Source: Deltaproteobacteria bacterium RIFOXYA12_FULL_61_11 | GTDB lineage: Bacteria; Bdellovibrionota_F; JAHFAK01; YA12-FULL-61-11 | Length of the DNA: 28,928 bases | Direction of reading: 5' to 3' | Assembly (NCBI GenBank): GCA_001799195.1 | Contig: MGSU01000125.1 | Location: forward strand, 14,740-43,667 | In this document: positions 1-8,000 of the stretch, piece by piece | How the letters are laid out: each line of letters begins with the position of its first letter | Numbering within the stretch: position 1 is the first letter of the stretch | Program-made: the position numbers and the translations under genes | The notes under the pieces: model-generated | Databases searched by the model: none | The model's input: the letters and a program-made list of their open reading frames with translations, nothing else | Told to the model about the DNA's origin: nothing

Positions 1-1
1 C

Positions 2-247
2 GGCAATGCCTGGGAGTGGGTGCGCGATGTCTATGACCTCGATTTCTATGCCCGCGCCCCGCAACAGGATCCCGTCGCTCTCGAGGGTGGCCGCATGCGG
101 GTGGTCCGCGGCGGCGGGTACGACACCGAGCCCGAATTCCTGCACGCGGCCTACCGGGCCTGCCACTCGCCTCTGGCCAAACCGCCTGGGGTGGGTTTCC
201 GCTGCGCCGCGCCGATCACCCCGGCTATTCCGGCTCCCGGGCGGTGA
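2..247 (+). CDS. Formylglycine-generating-enzyme (SUMF1/FGE-sulfatase) domain protein, C-terminal fragment
   Basis: The frame is open from the left edge, so the gene starts outside the window; 81 residues are visible. They carry the end of the FGE-sulfatase fold: GNAWEWVRDVYD at the very start, then VVRGGGYD, then the closing AYR and GVGFRCA motifs that end nearly every member. Family members either oxidise a sulfatase cysteine to formylglycine or act as the C-type-lectin-like sensor or binding module of a larger protein; the catalytic part is not in view, so I cannot say which. A short proline/alanine tail follows the domain. The gene converges on the lipoprotein gene with only 10 bases between the two stop codons. 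Confidence 0.85.
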   Translation, partial: GNAWEWVRDVYDLDFYARAPQQDPVALEGGRMRVVRGGGYDTEPEFLHAAYRACHSPLAKPPGVGFRCAAPITPAIPAPGR

Positions 248-257
248 AGAGGTCCGG

Positions 258-2324
258 TCACGGCCTCGGCAGGACTCTGAGTTGGTAGACGAAGTCGGGC
301 ACCGCGAGCGGGTCGGTGGGCACGTCGCGCCACAGGAAAACGGTCAGGACCACGGGAGTCTGGGGCTCCTTGGGGAAGGAAATGGCGAAGTCCGGTTGGT
401 AGCTGACCACGTAGTTGCCCACACCGTCGAGATGCAGGTAATTGGTCAAGCCCACGGCTCGCTCGAACTGGTCGTCGGCGTCGAGGGACCCATGGGTGTC
501 CCAATCGTGCAATCCATTGTAATAAAACTGTTCTGCCGCCGTGACCTGGGCGGACAGCTCGGACACGATTCGAGCGGAGCGGAAGCCGAGCATCCGGGCG
601 TTGACGTCGGGGACATAGGCCAGGTCCGAGATGTACCGGTTGGCCCAGGTATCGAAGTACACCGGGTTGACCCTGGTGGTGAGGCGCAGCCCCTGGACGG
701 AACCTCCGGCGCAGTCCAGCACCAGGCGTTCGAAGTGCAGGTCGTCCGGGTCGAAGACCAGAACGCTCAAGGGTTGCATCGGCAGCGCGTGGGCCTCGGC
801 CCAGACGAAATCGGCGAAACCCGAGAAGCTCGTCAGGGCGCGGCCGAGGTCGAGGTCAAAGGTGTCCGCGGGATAGGCTGCGGTAAACCGTCCGAGGTGG
901 AGTTCGTAGTACTCGACCAGCTCCTGATAGGTGCCGAGGGACCAGTACAGCTCGTCGCCGCTGAGCAGATCCTCGCTCCAGGCTGCGCTATGATCCTCCG
1001 CCGTGATAAGTCTGCCGTCGAGGAAGGACGAGAACTCTCGGAAACGCAGTCCGCCCAGCCGGTGCAACTCGCCGGGCGCATCGAGGACGAAGGCCCGGTC
1101 GCCCCGGAACAGCGCGTGTCGGACCTCGGCGAGGTCGAGGGTCTCGAAGAGCTCGAAGGTACCGGTGAGGACCGACAACGCGTGGAACTCGGCTTTGTCC
1201 GGGAAGACCAGGCCCAGGATGCCGCTCGCCAGAGTCCAACCGAGGGGCGGGTCGTCGAGTTCCAGGAAGGTCCGCTCCACGAGGCCGTGGTCCGGCTCCA
1301 GGGTCCACCACTGCAGACCGAGTTCGGTGCGGACGAGAATCTCCCGGCCTTCGCAGCGAAGGTCTTGCCCGGGTTCTCCGAGGTCGAGCGTGGCCTCGAG
1401 GCCGAGGTCGCCGCTGGAATCGGTGCGAAGAACCTCGAGCCGATCCGTTTCCAGGGCCAGGAGCAGGTCTCCGCATCCCAGCAGCGCCGAGGGAGCGGCC
1501 TGGAGCGAGCCGGCGAGGCGACCCCCTGGCTGGCCGAACGGTGAGAGCGGCAACCTTTCCAGGTCGCCCGTGGCATCGGCGAGGAGCAGCTCGTCGCCGA
1601 GCACTGCGAGGAAGCGCGGTTGCAAGGCGGGTACGAGGCAGACCGGCGAGCCATCCCCGCCGATGTCGACGCTGCAGACTAGGCCGTCGGGCGTGGCGGC
1701 GACGAGGGTATGGTCGTCGACCAGCGTACTCGGTTCCGTGAGAGGTTCGGAAGGAAGCTCGTCCCACGTGAGCGCGCCTTCGGCAAGCGAGGCAGCGAAG
1801 AGGTCACCGGAGGCATCGAACCCTACGAGGTAGTTGCCGGCGAGGAGGTAGTGCCGACCCGGGTCGGTGCTCGGTTCGGGCGGAGCGGGGTCGTCGCTGG
1901 TATCGACCGGCGGCTCGGGATCAGCGCTCGGATCGGGAAGGGGTGGGGGCGGATCGGAGGTCGGGTCGGCGACGGCCGGCGCCTCCGGTTCCTCGTCGGC
2001 AGAAACCTCGGGAAGGGTTGTCGGCTCGACCGGGGTTTTCCCGGTACCGGGGTCGGGGGGAACCGAGGGTGCCACGTTCCCTCCCTCGGCCGAAGCATCC
2101 GTTGCGTCCGAAGTCGGTACCCGCGGTGTATCCGCGGACAGGTCGTCTTGCTGCTCGTTCGGCGTTCCCTCAGGGGGAGGCTCGGGTTGGGTTTCGTCGA
2201 GCTCCTCGACAGTTGTTCCCGAGGTATCGTCGGACTGGTCCGCTTCGCGATCGACGGAGGTCGAGCTACAGGCGAGGAAAAGCAGCAGCAAGAACGGAAG
2301 CACGGCCTTCGTCACTGGATACAT
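258..2324 (-). CDS. Large outer-surface lipoprotein, proline/acid-rich linker plus beta-rich domain, function unknown
   Basis: 688 residues from the ATG at 2324, which has a strong GGAGGT ribosome-binding site six bases upstream; the longer open frame above it lacks such a site. The N-terminus MYPVTKAVLPFLLLLFLAC is a lipoprotein signal peptide with the lipidated Cys at residue 19. Residues 20 to about 175 are low complexity, rich in Asp, Glu, Pro, Ser and Thr, like a stalk. From about 180 come repeated short hydrophobic beta strands with GDELLLA and GCGDLLLAL type blocks, suggesting a beta-propeller-like domain, and then a distinct C-terminal domain of about 250 residues. I recognise no family. 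It is last in the minus-strand block after pbpC, and its start lies 13 bases inside the preceding truncated reading frame, so translation may be coupled. A sensing or scaffold role is inference. Confidence 0.8.
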   Translation of the reverse strand: MYPVTKAVLPFLLLLFLACSSTSVDREADQSDDTSGTTVEELDETQPEPPPEGTPNEQQDDLSADTPRVPTSDATDASAEGGNVAPSVPPDPGTGKTPVEPTTLPEVSADEEPEAPAVADPTSDPPPPLPDPSADPEPPVDTSDDPAPPEPSTDPGRHYLLAGNYLVGFDASGDLFAASLAEGALTWDELPSEPLTEPSTLVDDHTLVAATPDGLVCSVDIGGDGSPVCLVPALQPRFLAVLGDELLLADATGDLERLPLSPFGQPGGRLAGSLQAAPSALLGCGDLLLALETDRLEVLRTDSSGDLGLEATLDLGEPGQDLRCEGREILVRTELGLQWWTLEPDHGLVERTFLELDDPPLGWTLASGILGLVFPDKAEFHALSVLTGTFELFETLDLAEVRHALFRGDRAFVLDAPGELHRLGGLRFREFSSFLDGRLITAEDHSAAWSEDLLSGDELYWSLGTYQELVEYYELHLGRFTAAYPADTFDLDLGRALTSFSGFADFVWAEAHALPMQPLSVLVFDPDDLHFERLVLDCAGGSVQGLRLTTRVNPVYFDTWANRYISDLAYVPDVNARMLGFRSARIVSELSAQVTAAEQFYYNGLHDWDTHGSLDADDQFERAVGLTNYLHLDGVGNYVVSYQPDFAISFPKEPQTPVVLTVFLWRDVPTDPLAVPDFVYQLRVLPRP

Positions 2325-2611
2325 GGCGCACCTCCGGGGAGACCTCCCCTGTGCGGCTTCCGGCTGGTGGTGTCGCCCGCCGATTCGTTGCGGAGCCCCT
2401 CGAAGAGTCCCTCCAGGCTGCGGGTGATCCGCCCGTCCCGACCTTGCAGGTTCGGGTCGGCTTGCCGGATGACCTCTTGCAGCCCCTGGACAAACTCGGC
2501 GCGTTCGTCGGCCCATACCGCTGCATCGACCGACAAAAAGAACAGGCCAGCGATACCGTACCACACCAAGATGGGCGCCACCGTTCTTCTGGGTATCACG
2601 CTGCGTTCCAT
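2312..2611 (-). pseudogene. Truncated duplicate of the exported carnitine-acyltransferase-like gene (N-terminus only)
   Basis: 99 codons from an ATG at 2611 with GGAG just upstream. The first 72 residues match those of the full gene at 10914-12956 at 59 positions, including the whole signal peptide (AGLFFLSV...WADERA) and ADPNLQGR. After LEGLFEG the sequence jumps to LRNES, matching LCNES about 90 residues further on in the full protein, then after a second gap to GDTTSRKP, matching GDTITRKP. It is therefore a deletion derivative, not a random open frame. Upstream similarity reaches to about 2685. The product would still be exported as a peptide of about 70 residues. The frame ends 13 bases inside the lipoprotein gene. 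It may be a decayed gene, a small secreted by-product, or simply a leader that couples translation to the lipoprotein. Confidence 0.8.
2322..2349 (-). repeat. 28-base exact repeat with ribosome-binding site and ATG, copy 1
   Basis: Read on the minus strand, this block contains a short palindrome (GGGGAG, two bases, CTCCCC), then GGAGGT, six bases and ATG. The ATG is the start codon of the lipoprotein. The identical 28 bases occur at 10843-10870 just downstream of the full acyltransferase gene. The palindrome next to the ribosome-binding site could fold in the mRNA and affect initiation; that is inference. Confidence 0.85.
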
Positions 2612-2742
2612 GGTCTCCGGGTCTGTTTCCCGACGCGGCGACCGCAACGGGCTGCCGGTCAGTTTCAAAACACGTGCCATATATGATTTGGCAACACACT
2701 GGTATCGTACAAACAAAATATGTTCTTCAACCATAGTACGGC

Positions 2743-5082
2743 TCAGTCATCGATCTGAAGATTGAACGGCGCTATTCTCGTTCCACCCTGCTCGTCCTGA
2801 ACGGTCAGGCTGTGCTTCCCGGCTGAAACCTCGATGGCGATAGCATGGTCGTCCTGGGTTTCGGTGATGAAATGGCCGTCCAGGAACCAAAAGAGTGAGG
2901 CAGTTTTGCGTTGATGATGAGCCGAGAATACGACCTTCTCCCGGACACCGTCGAAATTCCTCGGTGGACTGATCGTAAGGCCGGGTACCGGGTAGACCAG
3001 TTCGAAGAGTTCTGAAGCGGAATCTGACGGACATCCTGGGAGATGAGCAGGGAACTCGTCCACGGGTATACCGTGATCTCGGTAAACGGCCGCTACGCTT
3101 GCCGGTGGGACGAACCTGGTGACGTACTCCCGCATCCGCCCTTCCCAACATTTTGAACAGAGGCGATATCGTCCACCCGTTTCGACCTGAATCCGCTGGT
3201 GATACGGGCAGTTTCGGAGAACCTGCTGCTCGCGCGGCACGAAAACCGGTACAGTTTCTGGGCAATGCGGACCTGTCGGATACCCGCTGCGCATACAACA
3301 GGAGATGCTCCGGAGTTCACCATCCGGTGCTTGTGGCCAGGTCCGGTTTTCCCCCTTGGAAAGGGTTTGAAAGAGATGGAGCAACAAAGGTCCAGCGGAG
3401 GTGACGCCAGACAGATCGGCGTTGCCTGTCCCATCGAAATTGCCGCACCACACCCCGATGGTCCATTGTCCATCGTAGCCGATGGCCCAAGCATCCTTCT
3501 GCCCATAACTTGTGCCGGTTTTCCAGGCGAATGAGCGAGCCCCCGACAGGTGTGGCTGATCCTGATAGATACCCGGCCGAGGCACCTCCATCAAGATCTC
3601 GGTGACTAGATGGGCGCTACCGGCACTGAAAAGTTGTACGGGAACTTCTTGCTGCTGCTCCACGCGCTCGAGCAAGACCAAGTCCTTGCGGCGCCCACCA
3701 TGGTTGAAAGAGAGGTAGGCTCTCGTCAACTCGAACAAGCTCGCCTCGGCTCCGCCCAAGATCAGAGTCAACCCATACTGTTCGGCGGAACGAAACAAAC
3801 CGCGGAAGCCGGTTTGGTGCAAGAATTCGAGAAAATTCTCAACCCCGTACGTATGGAGCAGACGAACGGCAGGAACGTTCAAGGATTTCTGCAAGACTTC
3901 CGAGATCCTGGCAAATCCCTGGTAGGTTTTCGAGGCGTTTTGCGGGGCGAAGGTTCCGTAGAAGGTGGGAACATCCTGGATGCGACTGTTAACGGTAAAG
4001 GGACCACGGTCGAACACCTTGGCCACGAGGAAAGGCTTCAACAAACTGCCGGTGGATCGACGGGCCAGCACGCCGTCGACCTGCCCTTGGTCCTGGTGGG
4101 AGAAGTAATCGAGGGAGCCGAGATATCCCCGTACCTTGCCGCTGGCCGAATCAACCACGATCGCGGCCAGGTTGGTGATACCCTGGCGGCGCAAGCTCTC
4201 ACCATGGGGTCGAGCGAGGTGTTCAAGCACCATCTGGACCTCGAGGTCCAGCGTGGTAGTCAGGTATTGCTGCGGCGAAGACCGGGAAAGGACGAGTTCT
4301 GTGAAATGAGGAGCAGTGAAAGGTAAGGGTCGCGCCTGGGGTGGGAGAGGCTCAAGACAGGCAAGGGCATAGGTCGCAGCATCGAAGACCTTTCTATCAA
4401 ACATTACCTTTAACAGCTTATCGCGTTTTACGCGGAGCAAACTCCGCCCTTGGCGAAGATTGATTAAGCTCGGGTTGTTCGGAAGTACGGCAAACAAGGC
4501 GGCTTCGGCCCACGAGAGGTCGACGAAGGGTCTCCCGAGATAGCGCCACGAGGCCGCTTCTACCCCGACAATGTTCCCACCCATCGGCACATGTGTCGCG
4601 TAGTGGCGGAGAATCTCTTCCTTCGAATGATGTAGTTCGAAACGAACAGCCTGAAGGCCCTCGATCAGTTTGTTGAGGTACGTTCTCGGTTTACGCCGCG
4701 CCATGCGGATGACCTGCATAGTCAAGGTGCTCCCACCGCGTACGCGCCTCCCTGCGCGTACATTGGCCCACGTCGCACCGAGGATGGCCAACGGGTCCAC
4801 ACCAGGGTGGACCTGGAAACGCCTATCTTCGTAATGCAGGACTGCGGCGAGGTATTTCTCGGGTAAAACCTCTTGAAGCGGCGGCAACCGCACTTGAGTG
4901 TCCTTACTCAAGCAGAGACGCAGGACCCGCCCGGTCCTATCCTGGACAACAGTCGAAAAACTGCAATCATACAGAGACCCAGGGGGTAGCATGAACCAGA
5001 CCAGGGTAATGATCCCTAGCCCTATCGCAACCTGTCGGCCTCCACACGACCTCCCTGTTGCCAGTAACGGTCCCAGCTTCAT
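2743..5082 (-). CDS. pbpC: Penicillin-binding protein 1C (bifunctional peptidoglycan glycosyltransferase/transpeptidase-like)
   Basis: 779 residues, close to the roughly 770 of E. coli PbpC. One N-terminal membrane helix (VAIGLGIITLVWFML, about residues 19-33) is followed by the GT51 domain with catalytic Glu85 in HYEDRRF and the RGGSTLTMQ motif. The transpeptidase domain has Ser346-x-x-Lys349 (STGSLLKP), SLN and Lys521-Thr-Gly. A Cys-rich linker and the C-terminal BiPBP_C-like domain end the protein. It polymerises glycan strands on the outer face of the inner membrane. The start at 5082 is chosen because its ATG overlaps the upstream gene's TGA as ATGA, a translational-coupling arrangement; an in-frame start at 5145 would overlap by 67 bases. 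Pairing with alpha-2-macroglobulin is the known yfhM-pbpC arrangement, read as repair of the wall after attack. Confidence 0.96.
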   Translation of the reverse strand: MKLGPLLATGRSCGGRQVAIGLGIITLVWFMLPPGSLYDCSFSTVVQDRTGRVLRLCLSKDTQVRLPPLQEVLPEKYLAAVLHYEDRRFQVHPGVDPLAILGATWANVRAGRRVRGGSTLTMQVIRMARRKPRTYLNKLIEGLQAVRFELHHSKEEILRHYATHVPMGGNIVGVEAASWRYLGRPFVDLSWAEAALFAVLPNNPSLINLRQGRSLLRVKRDKLLKVMFDRKVFDAATYALACLEPLPPQARPLPFTAPHFTELVLSRSSPQQYLTTTLDLEVQMVLEHLARPHGESLRRQGITNLAAIVVDSASGKVRGYLGSLDYFSHQDQGQVDGVLARRSTGSLLKPFLVAKVFDRGPFTVNSRIQDVPTFYGTFAPQNASKTYQGFARISEVLQKSLNVPAVRLLHTYGVENFLEFLHQTGFRGLFRSAEQYGLTLILGGAEASLFELTRAYLSFNHGGRRKDLVLLERVEQQQEVPVQLFSAGSAHLVTEILMEVPRPGIYQDQPHLSGARSFAWKTGTSYGQKDAWAIGYDGQWTIGVWCGNFDGTGNADLSGVTSAGPLLLHLFQTLSKGENRTWPQAPDGELRSISCCMRSGYPTGPHCPETVPVFVPREQQVLRNCPYHQRIQVETGGRYRLCSKCWEGRMREYVTRFVPPASVAAVYRDHGIPVDEFPAHLPGCPSDSASELFELVYPVPGLTISPPRNFDGVREKVVFSAHHQRKTASLFWFLDGHFITETQDDHAIAIEVSAGKHSLTVQDEQGGTRIAPFNLQIDD

Positions 5083-8000
5083 TCGACCGTGACACGACCC
5101 GCGGGAATACGGGCGAAATACTCGGGGGAGTACATGGTCTCGCAACTGACCGGAGGCAAGGTGAAGTTCCCTCGAAAGCTCGGGTTGATCTTCACGCAGA
5201 AAACGATCGGCTTTCTCCCGGCGGGAAGATCGAAGAACCAGTTGATGCGGTCATCCCGGATATCGGCATAGGTCGGTTGGGCGTGTGCGAAGTGTTTCAT
5301 CCAGTCGGGCCAAGCAGCGTCGCTGAAGCGCTGGTTCTCGATTTCCCAACCTGCCGGGAACATGCTCGCGAGAACGACCCCCTCGAGATCGATACCGACG
5401 GCATTGCCTACCGAGTACACCAACCAGAACGCTGCGCCTTGTTTCCGCTGCAGGACGGTGAGCGGTCTACCCTGTTCGTCGTAGAAGTTACGCTGCAGTG
5501 TGATGCCATTGGCGGCAGCAACGACCACTGCCTCGAGCGGGACGCCCTGCTCTTGCAAGGATAGGAAGAGCGGGCTGGCCGACTCGTTGGTGACAGTGAT
5601 GCTTTTCCCCAGATACGCATCAAGCTCGACCTCGTTCCGATACTTTGCCAGAGTGTGCCGCTCCGCGGGTTCATCTCCCTTGCGTATTCGGTAAGGGATC
5701 GTGGCGTGATCGAACTGGAATTGTCGGCTGGTCGCTGCAATGGCCAGCAGCGCGAAGGCCATCTCCTGTGTAGAATACCAAGACTGTCGCTGCATGGCCG
5801 GCAGAAGTGCGGTGAGGAGTTGCCGCGTGCGAGGGGCATCCTTGCGCAGCACGCTCAAGTAACACTGCAGCGCAAGATCTCGGAGACCGGAGCCGAAAGT
5901 TCCGCACATTTCCCGGTAGTCCGTGATTTCGGTTTGCAGATGGGCAAGAATGGTCTGGGCGATATCCGCTCGGTTCATCAGGTGATAGGCCGTGGCAAGG
6001 AAATGCTTCGAGAGTGGGTCGAGAACGCCAAGATAGCTCTCCCGGAGTAGATTCATCGCACCCAACTCGGGTTCGCCGTTCAGGGCGAGCAGGAATAGCG
6101 CGTAGGTCTGGGGACGATGGTCGAGGGGGGCCTTTCTCACTGCGATAGCGCGCACCTTAGTCTTCCAATGGTGATCCTGCCGCTGCGGAACGTGATACCC
6201 GGCTTCCTTGGCAACGTGCAGGAAGTGCCCGGTATAAACACTGGCCCAGATATGATAGGGCTCCTGGGTAGAGGCCGCTGACGGCCAGAGCGAATATCCG
6301 TCTCTCACGAGGAACCCATCCAATTTTGCAATAGCGGCATTGACATTGGCGGTGATCCGCGTGTGCTCGTATGGTGAGAAGTTCAGCATATCTGGCGCCA
6401 CCACCTGCACGACGGCCCCGGATAGGATCTGTTCAAGGCAACCATAGGGATACTGGAGTAAGCTCACGAAGTGCATGTTTAATCTAGGTTCGGGCATCCT
6501 CGTCAAGACGAGCCGAGCATGGTTGGTGCCGCTGAGCCCAAGAGCACGGGGTGATACCACCGTGGTCGCCCCCGGGTTGACGATGAGATCCTTGACCTCG
6601 GTCATGGGGGGATTAGGGCAGAGCACGGGGAGCTTGACCAACGCGGTAGCGGCAAAGGTGGCGGATTTCGCCGTTGCTTGTATGCTGCCTGCGCCAAGTT
6701 CTGCCTTGACCCTGATCGGAAAAACCACGTCCTGTTCTTCAACACGGTCGAAGGTCAACCGGATCGTATCGTTGCTCGTTCGCTCGAAGGGAGCGGTCAC
6801 CTCGAGAGCGACCTCTACCGGGCCTACTTTTTCTTGGAGGGTGAACACCGATACCGGGAGTTTGAACTGATCCCCGGGTCGCGCCACTCTCGGTGCTGTC
6901 AGCAGCGTCATGAGTTCTTGTTTTACCGGGACGGTTTGCTCGAGGGCTGCGTAGCTGTTACCTGCTGCACCGATGGCCATGATCCTGACGGCACCGATAT
7001 ACTGTGGCAGGGTGAACTCGACGGCATAGTTACTCTGGGCTGCGATGGTAAAAGGACCTTCGAAGAGGGCAACGGGTTCAAATCGTCGGGTCTCGTTCCT
7101 TTCGGCGTAGTTCCTACGTTGGCTGTCATCGAAATCGCCGCCAATCGTGATGTAATGATTCATGTTCGGCAGCAGGAGGCCGATAACAGTATCGAAAGAA
7201 TCGAGGGTTTTCACCCCGAGGCGGAGCTTTGAAAAGAAGTGCTTCCATGGATCCGGCGTTGTAAAGTCGGTGAGGTCGAGCAGACCTTCGTCCACGATCG
7301 CGAGGGTGCAACTTACCGGCGACGCGGCTTTCGAATGGAGTGTGACCTTGAAACGCTGACCGGGTCTGAGTTGATCCGGCACTTGTAAGGTCAGCGGCAA
7401 ACGAGTGGTGGCCTCTTCGACAAAGAGTTGTTTCACACCATACAGTCGCAAGGGCAGGTCGTTCTGCGGTTTGCCATGCGGTTGGATGAGGCTGACGGTC
7501 ACATAGCAGTTTGGGATATGACTCTCCAGAATAGGCAAGGATTGGCATGTCTCATGCGCAGTCAGGGCCACGACTCGATGATGCAGCACCTCCGCACCTT
7601 GTTCGATCGAAAGAAGGGCGGTGCCTTCAGCCGGTGTTTTGAAACACAGTGTCGCGGTGTCCCCGGGATGGTACACATTCTTGTCGGAGTTGATGCTCAC
7701 GAACGGAATTTCCTTCTCTTCCGGCGATGCCTGGTTGGATGACCAGGGGGTGCTGTAGAGGAAAATGCCTGCTTCATGCCCGGTGTTCCGATCCGTCACT
7801 ATGACCAGATAGCGCCCTTCGCCGTTCAGCGTCAGCGGGTGGAGAAACGGCCTCTCGGCAGAAAGGTACTGGTGTTCGCCGACCAGCGTGGTCGAGGGAA
7901 GAGAGCGGAACTCCTTCCGGTCGTCGTCACCATAGTCATACCACCAGTACTGGCTGTTGACATATTCTTTCACAATCAGATCGTGACCTTCGAGCGGTTT

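Noticed and set aside
6-1544. 512-codon open frame on the plus strand over the lipoprotein gene
   Set aside because: It is antisense to the lipoprotein gene, which has a lipoprotein signal and a strong ribosome-binding site, and it has no recognisable motifs. Long antisense frames are expected in GC-rich DNA.
2325-2699. N-terminal extension of the lipoprotein frame
   Set aside because: The extension is Arg/Pro-rich, lies over the truncated acyltransferase copy in another frame, and would bury the lipoprotein signal peptide.
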